Assembly: GCA_018821435.1 (NCBI GenBank) | Contig: JAHJME010000022.1 | Span: 146,363-210,362, forward strand | Direction of reading: 5' to 3' | DNA: 64,000 bases | From: Alphaproteobacteria bacterium | Lineage (GTDB): Bacteria; Pseudomonadota; Alphaproteobacteria; Caulobacterales; Caulobacteraceae | Shown: positions 35,564-43,908 of the stretch, piece after piece | Layout of the letters: every line of letters starts with the position of its first letter | Numbering within the stretch: the stretch's first letter is position 1 | Position numbers and translations under genes: made by a program | The notes under the pieces: model-generated | What the model saw: the letters and a program-made list of their open reading frames with translations, nothing else | What the model was told of the DNA's origin: nothing | The model's database searches: none

Positions 35564-35593
35564 TACTCATCCCCGCATGCGCGGGGATGAGTA
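35564..35593. repeat. Palindrome of the TACTCATCCCCGC family
   Basis: Arms of 13 bases (TACTCATCCCCGC / GCGGGGATGAGTA) flank ATGC between the convergent fabI and tetR stops. It is a compact relative of the 33-base repeat at 1287-1414 and may serve as a bidirectional terminator. Confidence 0.75.
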
Positions 35594-35594
35594 A

Positions 35595-36203
35595 TTACGG
35601 CGCGTAGGCGCGCATGAACCGCGCGGTGGCTTCCTTGGCGACGCGGTCGATCTCGGCGTCGTCCAGGTGGATCGGGATGCCCAGTAGGTTGGGGGTCTGG
35701 TAGCGGCCGAGCACCATGCCGGCGAAGAACTCGGCGGCCTCCAGCGGGTCGGGGGCGTCGAGGCGGCCGGCGGCGTTTTCCAGGCTGAGGAAATCGGCCA
35801 GGTGCTGGCGGCTGGCCTTGGGGCCGGCCTCGTAGATCGCGCGGGCGACGTCCGGCAGTTCCGGGGCGGACAGCATCGCCATCCGATAGACCGCCATCCC
35901 CCGCGTGTTCAGCACCGCGTGCATCAGCAGGCGGGCATAGGCGGCCAGCGCCTCTTCCGGCCGGTCGACGGCGCCGGGGGCGGCCAGCACGGCGCTGACC
36001 TCGTGGGCGCGGCGCTCGGACATGGCGCGGGCCAGTTCGGCCTTGGAGCCGTAGTGGTTGTAGATCGTCTGTTTCGAGACGCCGGCGCGGCGGGCGATCT
36101 CGTCCATGGAGGCGCCGAGGCCGCGCTCGGCCATCACCTCGATGGCGGCGTCCAGGATCGCCTCGTTCTTGGAGACGTCGATCTGGCCGGCGAGACGCGC
36201 CAT
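35595..36203 (-). CDS. TetR-family repressor of the emr operon
   Basis: This 202-residue regulator has an N-terminal HTH: AILDAAIEVMAERGLGASMDEIARRAGVSKQTIYNHYGSKAEL. A helical ligand-binding C-terminal domain of the TetR_C (AcrR/TtgR-like) style follows. Its start codon overlaps the emrB stop (TGATG), so it is the third gene of emrA-emrB-tetR. Two 16-base palindromes upstream of emrA are the natural operator candidates. The inducer is unknown. Confidence 0.88.
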   Translation of the reverse strand: MARLAGQIDVSKNEAILDAAIEVMAERGLGASMDEIARRAGVSKQTIYNHYGSKAELARAMSERRAHEVSAVLAAPGAVDRPEEALAAYARLLMHAVLNTRGMAVYRMAMLSAPELPDVARAIYEAGPKASRQHLADFLSLENAAGRLDAPDPLEAAEFFAGMVLGRYQTPNLLGIPIHLDDAEIDRVAKEATARFMRAYAP

Positions 36204-37828
36204 CAGTGACCTCCGCCTTGGGGCGGGCCGGGCATGGCCTTCCCCGGCCGGGCGAAGAACGCCAGGGCGACCGCGATCCAGCAGCCCAGGGCCAGCACGG
36301 CGAAGGCGTCGCCGAAGCTGAGCACGGCGGCCTGGCGGTGGATCATCATGCTCATGGCCTTGCGCGCCGTGCCCTCGGGGTCGGCCAGGCCGCCCTCGGT
36401 CATCATGGCGGTCAGGCCGTCCATCATGCCCACGCTGGACGCGTTGGCCTGGCTGGCGGCGCTGGCCAGGTCCATGTAGTGGACCGCGCCCTGGTGGCTG
36501 AGGATGGTCGAGAGCACGGCCAGGCCGATGGCGCCGGCCACGTTGCGGATCAGGTTTATGAGCCCGGACGCGTCCTTCATCATCGTCACCGGCAGCGAGG
36601 CGACGCTCATCTGTTGGGCGGCGATCATGGCGATCATGGTGCCGAGGCCCCGGCCCACCTGCAGCAGGAAGAACTCGTCGAAGCCCCACTGGTCGGTGAC
36701 GCGCGACCCGAGCTGAATGGACCAGGCGGCCAGGGCGAAGCCGCCGATCATGGCGATCCGGGCGTCGACCATGCGGACGAAGCGGCCGGCGATGGGCGCC
36801 GAGAGGAACATGGTCAGGCCCGACACCAGCATGGTGTTGCCCACCTCGGCCGAGGAGAAGCCGCGCACCTGGCCTAAGAAGATCGGCATCAGGAACGTGC
36901 CGCCAAACAGACTGACCCCGGTGACGAAGGTCATGACGATGCCGAGGGTGAAGTTGCGGTCGCGGAACGGCGCCAGGGATACGATCGGCTGCCAGTAGGT
37001 GAGCTGGCGCCAGATGAAGGCGACCCCGGCCAGGACGGCGGTGACCCCCAGCCAGAGGATGACGCTGTCGTCGAACCAGCCGTCGCCGTTCCCCTCTTCC
37101 AGCACGTACTGCATGGACAGCAGGAAGACGGACATCAGGCCCAGGCCCCACCAGTCGATGCCCTTGGACAGGCTGGGGTCGCCCTTGTCGAAGTTGGCGT
37201 AGCGGCCGACCAGGAAGATCACCAGCACCCCCACGGGGATGTTGATGAAGAACAGCCAGCGCCAGCTGAGCAGGTCGGTCAGGTGGCCGCCCAGCGTCGG
37301 GCCGATGGTGGACGACAGGGTGACGATCAGGCCGACGATGACGTTGGCGGTCAGCCGCTTCTCGGGCGGGAACACGGTCATGGCGGTGGCGAAGACCGGC
37401 GGGATCATCGCCCCGGCGAACAGGCCCTGCAGCGCCCGGAACACGATCATCATCGCCACCGACGACGACAGGCCCACCGCCACCGAGGTGACGATGAAGC
37501 CGATGACGGCGATCACGTAGAACGACCGCGTGCCCCACATCTTGGTCAGGTAGGCCGTGAGCGGCATGATCACGACCTCGGCCAGCAGGTAGATCGTCTG
37601 CACCCAGCTGATCTCGTCGGCGGTGGCGCCGATGCCGGACTGGATCTGCACCAGCGAGCTGGCGACGATCTGGATGTCGAGCATGGCCATGAACTGGCCG
37701 ATGACCATGCCGCCGAAGCCCAGGAAGACCTTGGTCCAGTTCACCTCGGCGCCGTCGGCGCCCAGCACGACCGGGACGTCGGGCCGCTTGGTGGGCTTGC
37801 CGCCCGGCTGGAGGACCGCGTCGGTCAT
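36203..37828 (-). CDS. emrB: MFS multidrug efflux permease, EmrB/DHA2 type
   Basis: This 541-residue, 14-helix drug:proton antiporter belongs to the DHA2 family. It has the early QFMAMLDIQIVASSLVQIQSGIG motif (D1 motif of EmrB/QacA), YLTKMWGTRSFYVIAVIGFI, FRALQGLFAGAMIPPVFATAMTVFP, and GPTLGGHLTDLLSWRWLFFINIPVG. With EmrA it would export hydrophobic compounds across both membranes via a TolC-like channel, which is not in this window. It starts 4 bases after emrA. Confidence 0.93.
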   Translation of the reverse strand: MTDAVLQPGGKPTKRPDVPVVLGADGAEVNWTKVFLGFGGMVIGQFMAMLDIQIVASSLVQIQSGIGATADEISWVQTIYLLAEVVIMPLTAYLTKMWGTRSFYVIAVIGFIVTSVAVGLSSSVAMMIVFRALQGLFAGAMIPPVFATAMTVFPPEKRLTANVIVGLIVTLSSTIGPTLGGHLTDLLSWRWLFFINIPVGVLVIFLVGRYANFDKGDPSLSKGIDWWGLGLMSVFLLSMQYVLEEGNGDGWFDDSVILWLGVTAVLAGVAFIWRQLTYWQPIVSLAPFRDRNFTLGIVMTFVTGVSLFGGTFLMPIFLGQVRGFSSAEVGNTMLVSGLTMFLSAPIAGRFVRMVDARIAMIGGFALAAWSIQLGSRVTDQWGFDEFFLLQVGRGLGTMIAMIAAQQMSVASLPVTMMKDASGLINLIRNVAGAIGLAVLSTILSHQGAVHYMDLASAASQANASSVGMMDGLTAMMTEGGLADPEGTARKAMSMMIHRQAAVLSFGDAFAVLALGCWIAVALAFFARPGKAMPGPPQGGGH

Positions 37829-37832
37829 CGGA

Positions 37833-38939
37833 TCAGTTCGCGGCGCCTTGGCGGGCGAAGCGGGCGGGCGTCTGGCCGGACTGGGCGAACGAGGGGCCCG
37901 TGTCGCGGGTGACGTCCACCTTGACCTTCAGCGACAGGCCCGGCCGCAGGCCGCCGGCCAGCTTCTGGTTGCCATCGATGGCGATGCGGACCGGCAGGCG
38001 CTGGGTGATCTTGGTGAAGTTGCCGACGGCGTTCTCCACCGGGATCAGGGCGAACTCGGCGCCGGTGGCGGGGGCGAAGCTGGCGATCCTGCCCTTGATC
38101 ACGTCCTTGCCGAAGGCGTCGGCGTGGATCTCCACCGGCTGGCCGATGCGCAGGCGCGAGACCTGGGTCTCCTTGAAGTTGGCGATCACATAGGCGTCGG
38201 CCAGGGGCACGATGCTCATCAGGGCGCCGCCGGGGCGGACGTACTGGCCGATGCGCACGGCGCGGGCGCCGACCACACCGGCGACGGGCGCGCGGATCTC
38301 GGTGCGGCTGAGGTCGATGCGGGTCTGGTCGGCCGCGGCGCGGGCCGCGGCGGCCTGGGCCAGACTCTGATCCTTGGCCGAGCCCAGGGACTGGGCGGCG
38401 CGGCGTTCGGCCTCCAGGGCGGCCTTGGCCTGGCCGACGCCGGCGGCGGCCTGCTGCTGGGCGCTGCGGGCGGTCTGGGCGCGCTGGGGCGAGACCCAGC
38501 CTTCCTGGGCCAGGGCGCCGTAGCGCTTGAGCTCGGCGTCGGCCAGGTTGGCCGAGGCGTGGGCGCTGTCCACCATGGCCGCCTTCTGGGCGATCATCGC
38601 CTGTTCCAGGCGCGCCTTGTCGTCGACGGCGGAGACGGCGGCGTCCAGGGCCTGGGCGTTGGCCTCGGCCTGGGCCAGGCGGGCCTTGAGCGTGGCGGGG
38701 TCGATCCGGACCAGCACCTGGCCGGGGCTGACGGCCTGGTTGTCGTTCACCAGCACCTCGGCGACGTAGCCGTCCACCAAGGGCGCGACGGTGACCTTGT
38801 CGGCGGCCACGAAGGCGTTGTCGGTGGTCTCGAACTTCTGACGATCCTGCCACCAGACGACGCCGCCCACGGCGACCGCCACGGCGGCGACACCCCCCGC
38901 GGCGAGGGGAACGATGCGACCCTTCGGCATGCCGGCCAT
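37833..38939 (-). CDS. emrA: HlyD-family membrane fusion protein, EmrA type
   Basis: This 368-residue periplasmic adaptor has an N-terminal anchor (VPLAAGGVAAVAVAVGGVVWW). The first lipoyl half is VTVAPLVDGYVAEVLVNDNQAVSPGQVLVRID, followed by a long alpha-hairpin (about 80-190). The second half is TEIRAPVAGVVGARAVRIGQYVRPGGALM. A beta-barrel domain ends it. It leads the emr operon and faces two palindromes in the 160-base divergent region. Confidence 0.93.
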   Translation of the reverse strand: MAGMPKGRIVPLAAGGVAAVAVAVGGVVWWQDRQKFETTDNAFVAADKVTVAPLVDGYVAEVLVNDNQAVSPGQVLVRIDPATLKARLAQAEANAQALDAAVSAVDDKARLEQAMIAQKAAMVDSAHASANLADAELKRYGALAQEGWVSPQRAQTARSAQQQAAAGVGQAKAALEAERRAAQSLGSAKDQSLAQAAAARAAADQTRIDLSRTEIRAPVAGVVGARAVRIGQYVRPGGALMSIVPLADAYVIANFKETQVSRLRIGQPVEIHADAFGKDVIKGRIASFAPATGAEFALIPVENAVGNFTKITQRLPVRIAIDGNQKLAGGLRPGLSLKVKVDVTRDTGPSFAQSGQTPARFARQGAAN

Positions 38940-38966
38940 GTGACGAATCCCCCACGCACTGAAAAA

Positions 38967-38982
38967 TGGACGCTGCCGTCCA
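38967..38982. promoter_or_regulatory. Operator-like palindrome TGGACG-N4-CGTCCA upstream of emrA
   Basis: This is a perfect 6+6 inverted repeat, 28 bases before the emrA start codon, in the region shared with the ubiH-like gene. It shares the TGGAC-N6-GTCCA core with the palindrome at 39032-39047. Size and symmetry suit a TetR-family dimer. Confidence 0.65.
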
Positions 38983-39031
38983 TCCTACCCATCGGGGATA
39001 TGCCCGTCGTGGGTTAGCCGCAAGTGAACAG

Positions 39032-39047
39032 TGGACGCCGCGGTCCA
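39032..39047. promoter_or_regulatory. Second operator-like palindrome TGGAC-N6-GTCCA
   Basis: It has the same core and 16-base length as 38967-38982, with centres 65 bases apart (about six helical turns). Binding by the TetR protein at both sites could allow looping or control of both divergent genes. Confidence 0.6.
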
Positions 39048-39099
39048 GTCTTAGACGCGGCGGCTGGACGCAAGGCGAGGTTCGTGGCCTATCCGCGGC

Positions 39100-40347
39100 A
39101 TGAGCCAGGATGCGGATGTCATCATCGCGGGCGCCGGGATCGCCGGGGCCACGCTTGCCCTGTCGCTGGCGCAGGCCGGGCTGAAGCCGATCCTGATCGA
39201 CCCGGTGATTTTCGACGCCCAGGTGGCGCCGACCTTCGACGGACGATCCTCGGCCATCGCCTATGCCGCCTTCCGCCAGTGGCGGGCGCTGGGCCTGGCC
39301 GACGCCCTGGATCCGCACGCCCAGCGGATCGAGCAGATCCTGGTCACCGACAGCTCCACCCCCGGCGCCGCGTCGCACGGGCCGCTGCCGTTCTTCCTGC
39401 GGTTCGACAGCGCCGAGATCGCCGATCGGTCCGACGGCGAGCCGCTGGGCTATCTGCTGGAGAACCGCCACATCCGCGCCGCCCTGGCCGCCGCCGTCCA
39501 GGCCGCCGGGATCGAGGTGCTGGCGCCGGCCCGCGTGGCCAGGGCGACGTTCGGCGCCCGCGCGGCGGAGGTCACCCTGGCCGACGGCCGGACCCTGAGC
39601 GCGCCGCTGGCCGTGGGCGCGGAGGGCCGGGGGTCGGTGATCCGCACCGAGGCTCGGATCGGCGCCATCGGCTGGGACTATCCGCAGACCGGCGTGGTGG
39701 CGACGGTGCGGATGGAGCGACCGCACGAGGGCGTGGCCCACGAGTATTTCCTGCCGGGCGGCCCCTTCGCCATCCTGCCGCTCACCGACAACCGCGCCAG
39801 CCTGGTCTGGACCGAGAGCACGGCGCGGGGCGCGGCGCTGAAGACGGCGCGGCCCGAGATGTTTCAGGCGCACCTGGAGCGGCGGTTCGGCGACTTCCTG
39901 GGCGACCTGACGGTCGAGGGACCGATCTTCACCTATCCGCTCAGCCTGCAGCTGGCCGAGCGCTTCGTGGCGTCCCGCGTGGCGCTGCTGGGCGACGCCG
40001 CGCACGGGGTGCACCCGATCGCCGGCCAGGGGCTGAACCTGGGGCTCAAGGGTGCGGCGTCCCTGGCCGAGGTGCTGGTGGACGCCCTGCGGGTCGGCGA
40101 GGACATCGGCTCGGAGGTGGTGCTGGAGCGCTACGCCGCCTGGCGCCGCTTCGACACCGTGACCCTGTCGGCGGGCATGGACGCCTTCGTGCGCCTGTTC
40201 TCCAACGACAACCCGCTGCTACGGCTGGCGCGCGGGGTCGGCATGGCGGCGGTGAACCGCGTCGCGCCCGCGCGGCGGTTCTTCATGCACGAGGCCGGCG
40301 GCGCGGTAGGGGATCTGCCAAGGTTGTTGAAGGGGGAAGTGCTTTGA
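39100..40347 (+). CDS. ubiH: UbiH/COQ6-family FAD-dependent hydroxylase
   Basis: This 415-residue flavin monooxygenase is probably one of the ring hydroxylases of ubiquinone synthesis. It has the FAD loop VIIAGAGIAGATLALSLAQAG and DGRSSAIAYAAFRQW. The second FAD motif is ALLGDAAHGVHPIAGQGLNLGLKG, diagnostic for the UbiH/UbiF/COQ6 family. Which ring position it acts on is not certain. The start ATG at 39100 keeps the canonical N-terminus. Confidence 0.9.
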   Translation: MSQDADVIIAGAGIAGATLALSLAQAGLKPILIDPVIFDAQVAPTFDGRSSAIAYAAFRQWRALGLADALDPHAQRIEQILVTDSSTPGAASHGPLPFFLRFDSAEIADRSDGEPLGYLLENRHIRAALAAAVQAAGIEVLAPARVARATFGARAAEVTLADGRTLSAPLAVGAEGRGSVIRTEARIGAIGWDYPQTGVVATVRMERPHEGVAHEYFLPGGPFAILPLTDNRASLVWTESTARGAALKTARPEMFQAHLERRFGDFLGDLTVEGPIFTYPLSLQLAERFVASRVALLGDAAHGVHPIAGQGLNLGLKGAASLAEVLVDALRVGEDIGSEVVLERYAAWRRFDTVTLSAGMDAFVRLFSNDNPLLRLARGVGMAAVNRVAPARRFFMHEAGGAVGDLPRLLKGEVL

Positions 40348-40349
40348 CT

Positions 40350-40484
40350 TCCCTCCCTTAATGGGGAGGGACAGACCGCGAAGCGGTCAGGGTGGGGATG
40401 TCACGACCGAGCGCTGAGCTTGAACTTGGGAACCCCACCCCGCGCGCCTTCGGCGCGTCGACCCTCCCCATTAAGGGAGGGAGG
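40350..40484. repeat. Intergenic repeat family D, inverted doublet
   Basis: CCCTCCCTTAATGGGGAGGG...GGGTGGGG on the left mirrors CCCCACCC...CCCTCCCCATTAAGGGAGGG on the right. Inner hairpins ACCGCGAAGCGGT and CGCGCCTTCGGCGCG are present. It lies between convergent ubiH and trm112. Confidence 0.8.
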
Positions 40485-40485
40485 T

Positions 40486-40683
40486 TTACTCCCCTTCGCC
40501 CAGGTCGCGGGCTTCCTCGGGCAGCATGATCGGGACGCCGTCGCGGATGGGGTAGGCCAGCCGGGCGCCCTTGCTGACCAGCTCGGCCTTCTTGCGGTCG
40601 TAGGTCAGCGGGCCGCGGGTGACCGGGCAGACCAGGATCTCCAGCAGGCGCGGATCGACGTCGAGTGCGGCAGGTTCGCTCAT
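40486..40683 (-). CDS. Trm112 family protein (YcaR-like)
   Basis: This 65-residue protein has the family core [51 protein letters not shown]. Eukaryotic Trm112 activates methyltransferases. The bacterial proteins are less understood. Only one Cys (CPVT) of the zinc set remains, as is common in the short bacterial forms. It follows the Lon-N-like gene by 9 bases, in the order cnoX, Lon-N, trm112. Confidence 0.9.
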   Translation of the reverse strand: MSEPAALDVDPRLLEILVCPVTRGPLTYDRKKAELVSKGARLAYPIRDGVPIMLPEEARDLGEGE

Positions 40684-40692
40684 GGCTTCCCT

Positions 40693-41346
40693 CTACTGCA
40701 GGGAGTGATGCTCGTCATCCGGGTCGGTGGCGTCGATCTCGAGCAGGGTGGTCAGCACCTCGAAGCGGCCGGCCAGATCGGGCGCCTCCAGGAACGCCTG
40801 CTTCTCGGCCGGATCGAAGGGCAGACCCATGCAGAGGCTGTTCACCAGGGCCTCCAGCGGCGCCTCGTGGGCGGTCTCCCAGTCGATGTCGAGCTCGCGC
40901 TGGTTCAGGTAGCGCTTGAGCGCCGTGGCGAAGCGGGCGCGGGCGTCCTCGCTGGCCTCGGCCTCCTCGTCGTCCAGGTCGTCGCCGAAGCGCTCGTAGT
41001 TGGCGCGCAGCTGGCGGTAGGGCAGGCGCAGGTCCAACTCCTCGCCCGCCTGGAAGCGGCAGACGCCGGTGAGCGTGATCAGGTAGCGCCCGTCCGGGGT
41101 CTCGGCGTAGCTGGTGATCCGGCCGACGCAGCCCACCTGGGCCAGCTTGGGCCGCAGGCGGCTGCCGCCCCGGGTCTGGATCATGCCGATCACCCGATCG
41201 CCGGCCATGGCGTCGTCGATCATGTTCAGGTAGCGCGGCTCGAAGATCTGCAGTGGCAGCTCGCCGCCGGGCAGCAGCAACGCGCCATCCAGCGGGAACA
41301 CCGGAATGAGCTGCGGCAGGTCGGAAAGCTGGTTGTAGGACGCCAT
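40693..41346 (-). CDS. Lon protease N-terminal (substrate-binding) domain protein
   Basis: This 217-residue protein consists only of the LON-N domain, with LPQLIPVFPLDGALLLPGGELPLQIFEPRYLNMIDDAM. It lacks the AAA and protease parts. GCVGRITSYAETPDGRYLITLTGVCRF and the helical C-terminal half (LVNSLCMGLPFDPAEKQAFLEAPDLAGRFEVL) follow. Such proteins are conserved in alphaproteobacteria beside the thioredoxin-TPR gene, as here (14 bases apart). A role in protein quality control is inferred. Confidence 0.9.
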   Translation of the reverse strand: MASYNQLSDLPQLIPVFPLDGALLLPGGELPLQIFEPRYLNMIDDAMAGDRVIGMIQTRGGSRLRPKLAQVGCVGRITSYAETPDGRYLITLTGVCRFQAGEELDLRLPYRQLRANYERFGDDLDDEEAEASEDARARFATALKRYLNQRELDIDWETAHEAPLEALVNSLCMGLPFDPAEKQAFLEAPDLAGRFEVLTTLLEIDATDPDDEHHSLQ

Positions 41347-41360
41347 CGGGTCCCCTTCCC

Positions 41361-42266
41361 TCAGCTGAACAGAATGGACGACAGCTTGCGGCGGCCCTGC
41401 TTCGCGACGTCGGACATCTGGCCGGCGGCCTCGAAGATGGTCAGGAGCTGCTTGCGCGCGGCCTCGTCGTTCCAGGCGCGCTCGCGGCGGATGCTCTCGA
41501 TCAGCTGGTCCACCGCCTCGTGCATCTGGCCCGACGCGGCCAGGGCCTTGGCGTACTCCAGCCGGGCCTCGTGATCGTCGCCGTCGGCCTGGATGCGGGC
41601 TTCGAACTCGGCGGTCTCGGACGGCGCCTCGGCGGCCAGGGCCAGGGCGGCGCGCACGGCGTCGATATCGGGGTCCTTGGCGTTCGGCGGGGCCAGGGCC
41701 AGCACCTCGGCCGCCTGTTCCAGGTCGCCGGCCTGCTGAAGGATGCGGGCCATGCCGCCGATGGCCTTCACGTTGGTCGGGTCCATTTGCAGCGCTTCGG
41801 CATAGGCCTGGGCCGCGCCGCCGGCGTCGCCCAGCTCCAGCGACTCTTTGGCCATCGCCAGCAGGTCGTCCACGGGCGAGGCGCCGCCCCCGCCCTGCTT
41901 GGCCACGCGGTCGACGAACTGCTTCACCTGGCTGTCGGGCAGGGCGCCCATGAAGCCGTCGACCGGCTGGCCGTTCACGAAGGCGAAGACCGCCGGGATC
42001 GACTGCACGCGAAGCTGGCCGGCATAGGCGGGGTTCTGGTCGATATCGACCTTCACCAGCTTCACCGCTCCCTTCGCGGCCAGCACGGCCTTCTCGATGG
42101 CCGGCCCAAGCTGACGGCACGGGCCGCACCAGGGCGCCCAGAAGTCCACGATGACCGGGACGCTCTTGGAGGCCTCGACCACGTCGGCCATGAAGCTGGC
42201 GTCGGTGGTGTCTTTGATGAGGTCGGCCGCGGCCGGCGCGGCTTGGGTTTCCCCGATCAGGGTCAT
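41361..42266 (-). CDS. cnoX: Thioredoxin-TPR co-chaperone, CnoX/YbbN type
   Basis: This 301-residue protein has an N-terminal thioredoxin domain with a full active site, WAPWCGPCRQL (Cys47, Cys50). A helical TPR-like C-terminal part covers about 125-300 (GDAGGAAQAYAEALQMDPTNVKAIGGMARILQQAGDLEQAAEVL). E. coli CnoX has lost the second Cys. The intact CxxC here resembles the redox-active Caulobacter form that protects proteins from oxidative aggregation. It leads the cnoX-LonN-trm112 row. Confidence 0.92.
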   Translation of the reverse strand: MTLIGETQAAPAAADLIKDTTDASFMADVVEASKSVPVIVDFWAPWCGPCRQLGPAIEKAVLAAKGAVKLVKVDIDQNPAYAGQLRVQSIPAVFAFVNGQPVDGFMGALPDSQVKQFVDRVAKQGGGGASPVDDLLAMAKESLELGDAGGAAQAYAEALQMDPTNVKAIGGMARILQQAGDLEQAAEVLALAPPNAKDPDIDAVRAALALAAEAPSETAEFEARIQADGDDHEARLEYAKALAASGQMHEAVDQLIESIRRERAWNDEAARKQLLTIFEAAGQMSDVAKQGRRKLSSILFS

Positions 42267-42337
42267 CGCCCGAAAATCCCTTGTCTGATGTCGTTGAACG
42301 TCTTCACGCCAAAGATGGTCGCAAGTTGGCCCGATCG

Positions 42338-42844
42338 CTAGTCGAGCACGGTCATCGCGACGAAATCCACCACCAGCGGCCGGATATCCAGCGACGCCAG
42401 GAATTTGGCGAAGCCGTCGGCGCTGATCGTCGTGGTGGCCGTGTTGATGAGCGGGTGGAAGTTCACCAGGTCGGCCTCGGCCAAGGTGCGGTCCAAAACG
42501 AAGCGCACGCGGCGGTCGGTGTCGTTGATCAGGCCGAACGCGGTCACCGAGCCCGGCGTAACGCCCAGGGTCTGCGCCATCAGCGCCGGGCTGCCGAAGG
42601 ACAGGCGCCCCGACCCGATGACGGTGTGGAGGCGCTTGAGGTCAATCCGAGCATCGCCCTCCGCAGAGATCAGCCAGAGCTGATCCTTTGAGTCCTTGAG
42701 GAACAGGTTCTTTGTATGAGCACCCGCGATGGCCGCCTTAATGTCGGCGCCTTCTCCGACCGTGAAGACGGCCGGATGCTCAAGCGTCACCTGATCGACG
42801 CCGAGAGCGGAGAGATGCTTAACAAGGTCGTTGCGGCTCTTCAT
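42338..42844 (-). CDS. Prolyl-tRNA deacylase / YbaK-like editing protein (ProXp-ala type)
   Basis: This 168-residue free-standing editing domain hydrolyses mischarged Ala-tRNA(Pro). It has [37 protein letters not shown] (catalytic Lys region), [25 protein letters not shown], and [22 protein letters not shown]. The start is uncertain. ATG 42844 gives the family-like [19 protein letters not shown] 42856 and TTG 42898 are alternatives, and none has a convincing RBS. It stands alone, upstream of the cnoX row in the same direction. Confidence 0.87.
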   Translation of the reverse strand: MKSRNDLVKHLSALGVDQVTLEHPAVFTVGEGADIKAAIAGAHTKNLFLKDSKDQLWLISAEGDARIDLKRLHTVIGSGRLSFGSPALMAQTLGVTPGSVTAFGLINDTDRRVRFVLDRTLAEADLVNFHPLINTATTTISADGFAKFLASLDIRPLVVDFVAMTVLD

Positions 42845-42856
42845 GGAAGACGTCAT

Positions 42857-43049
42857 AACTGTGGCAGCGAGGTGCGCCAATCGGCCGCTCACGCTCAAGG
42901 TCCGTCCCGATAGGCCACGGATTTTGCAGGAGTTCCCGAAAAGATACGCCCGTTAGGCGAATCGATTCGGCGAACCTCCGCCATTAATATACTGTTAGTA
43001 ATGAAGGTCGCGTCCGACTTCCGGGGCGGGCTAGTTGGGGAATGCAACA
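42857..43049. promoter_or_regulatory. Divergent region upstream of the PEP-CTERM gene
   Basis: This 193-base gap is unusually A/T-rich near 42960-43010 (CCATTAATATACTGTTAGTAATG), a likely promoter zone for the strongly biased gene that follows. I cannot fix exact -35 and -10 hexamers. Confidence 0.45.
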
Positions 43050-43733
43050 ATGAATATCCGTACGCTTGCTGCGGCCTCTGCCGCTCTTGGCCTCCTGGCC
43101 ACTGCTTCGGTCGCCAATGCCGCGATCACCGTGAACACCTCGGCCGGTTACCCGGTCGCTGACGACCTGTTCGGCACTTCGCTGGGCCTGAACAACCAAA
43201 CCATGCTGTACGACTTCGACGCGATCGCCAACGCGAACGTGGCGTGGTCGGGCAACGTCCTGCAGGGCCCGCAAACCGGCGGTTCGTCGGCCTCGCCGCC
43301 CTACGGTGGCAGCCAGTCGGGCGACACCACGATGTTCTCGTCGGTGCAAGCCAACCAAACCAGCACGTTCTCGGCCACGAACGGCTACTACCTGACCTCG
43401 TTCAGCTTCTACCTGGGCTCGCCGGACGCCTATAACGGCGTGGTCTTCCACCTGACCGACGGCACCTCGCAAGCCTTCGACGGCAACCAAATCTGGGGCG
43501 GCACGCCGGCTTCCCCCGGTGGTAACCGCGACATGGGCTTCCGCGTCTATTACGATTTCGGTGGCGCGCACGTCTCGTCGATCGACTTCACCTCGACCGG
43601 CCAAGACGCCTTCGAATTCGACGGCCTGGCTGGCCAAGTCGGCGTTCCGGAACCCGGCACCTGGGCTCTGATGATCCTCGGCTTCGGTGGCGCCGGCGCC
43701 ATGCTGCGTCGTCGTAAGATGGCCGTGGCCTAA
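43050..43733 (+). CDS. Exported PEPxxWA-CTERM sorting-signal protein
   Basis: This 227-residue secreted protein has a signal peptide (ASAALGLLATASVANAA) and a beta-rich middle full of Ser, Gly, Asn and Thr. The C-terminal sorting tag VPEPGTWALMILGFGGAGAM is followed by LRRRK. Exosortase-type enzymes process such tags; no exosortase is in the window. The start ATG at 43050 follows GGGGAATGCAACA. Codon use is unusual: eight of ten Gln codons are CAA, unlike the CAG-rich neighbours. A tandem-hairpin terminator follows. The biological role is unknown. Confidence 0.85.
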   Translation: MNIRTLAAASAALGLLATASVANAAITVNTSAGYPVADDLFGTSLGLNNQTMLYDFDAIANANVAWSGNVLQGPQTGGSSASPPYGGSQSGDTTMFSSVQANQTSTFSATNGYYLTSFSFYLGSPDAYNGVVFHLTDGTSQAFDGNQIWGGTPASPGGNRDMGFRVYYDFGGAHVSSIDFTSTGQDAFEFDGLAGQVGVPEPGTWALMILGFGGAGAMLRRRKMAVA

Positions 43734-43745
43734 GCTACGCCTGCT

Positions 43746-43806
43746 GGAGCCTTCGGGCTCCGCGGACCAAGGACAGCCCCGGTCGCGCAAGCGGCCGGGG
43801 CTTTTC
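43746..43806 (+). terminator. Tandem hairpins with intrinsic terminator after the PEP-CTERM gene
   Basis: The first hairpin is GGAGCC-TTCG-GGCTCC (43746-43761). The second is AGCCCCGG (43775-43782) paired with CCGGGGCT (43795-43802), followed by TTTTCC. This is a strong Rho-independent terminator. Confidence 0.85.
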
Positions 43807-43908
43807 CTTGTCTGGACGGTCGCTTCTACGTCCGGGCCTGATCCTGCCCACTGGACGGGACGCGTCGCCCGCGCTTAAGGGTCGTCGCAGCAGCGCGAGT
43901 GAGACCCC

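Noticed and set aside
37825..40014. 729-codon minus-strand frame over emrA and ubiH
   Set aside because: It joins frames antisense to ubiH and out of frame with emrA. The real emrA frame and ubiH explain the region.
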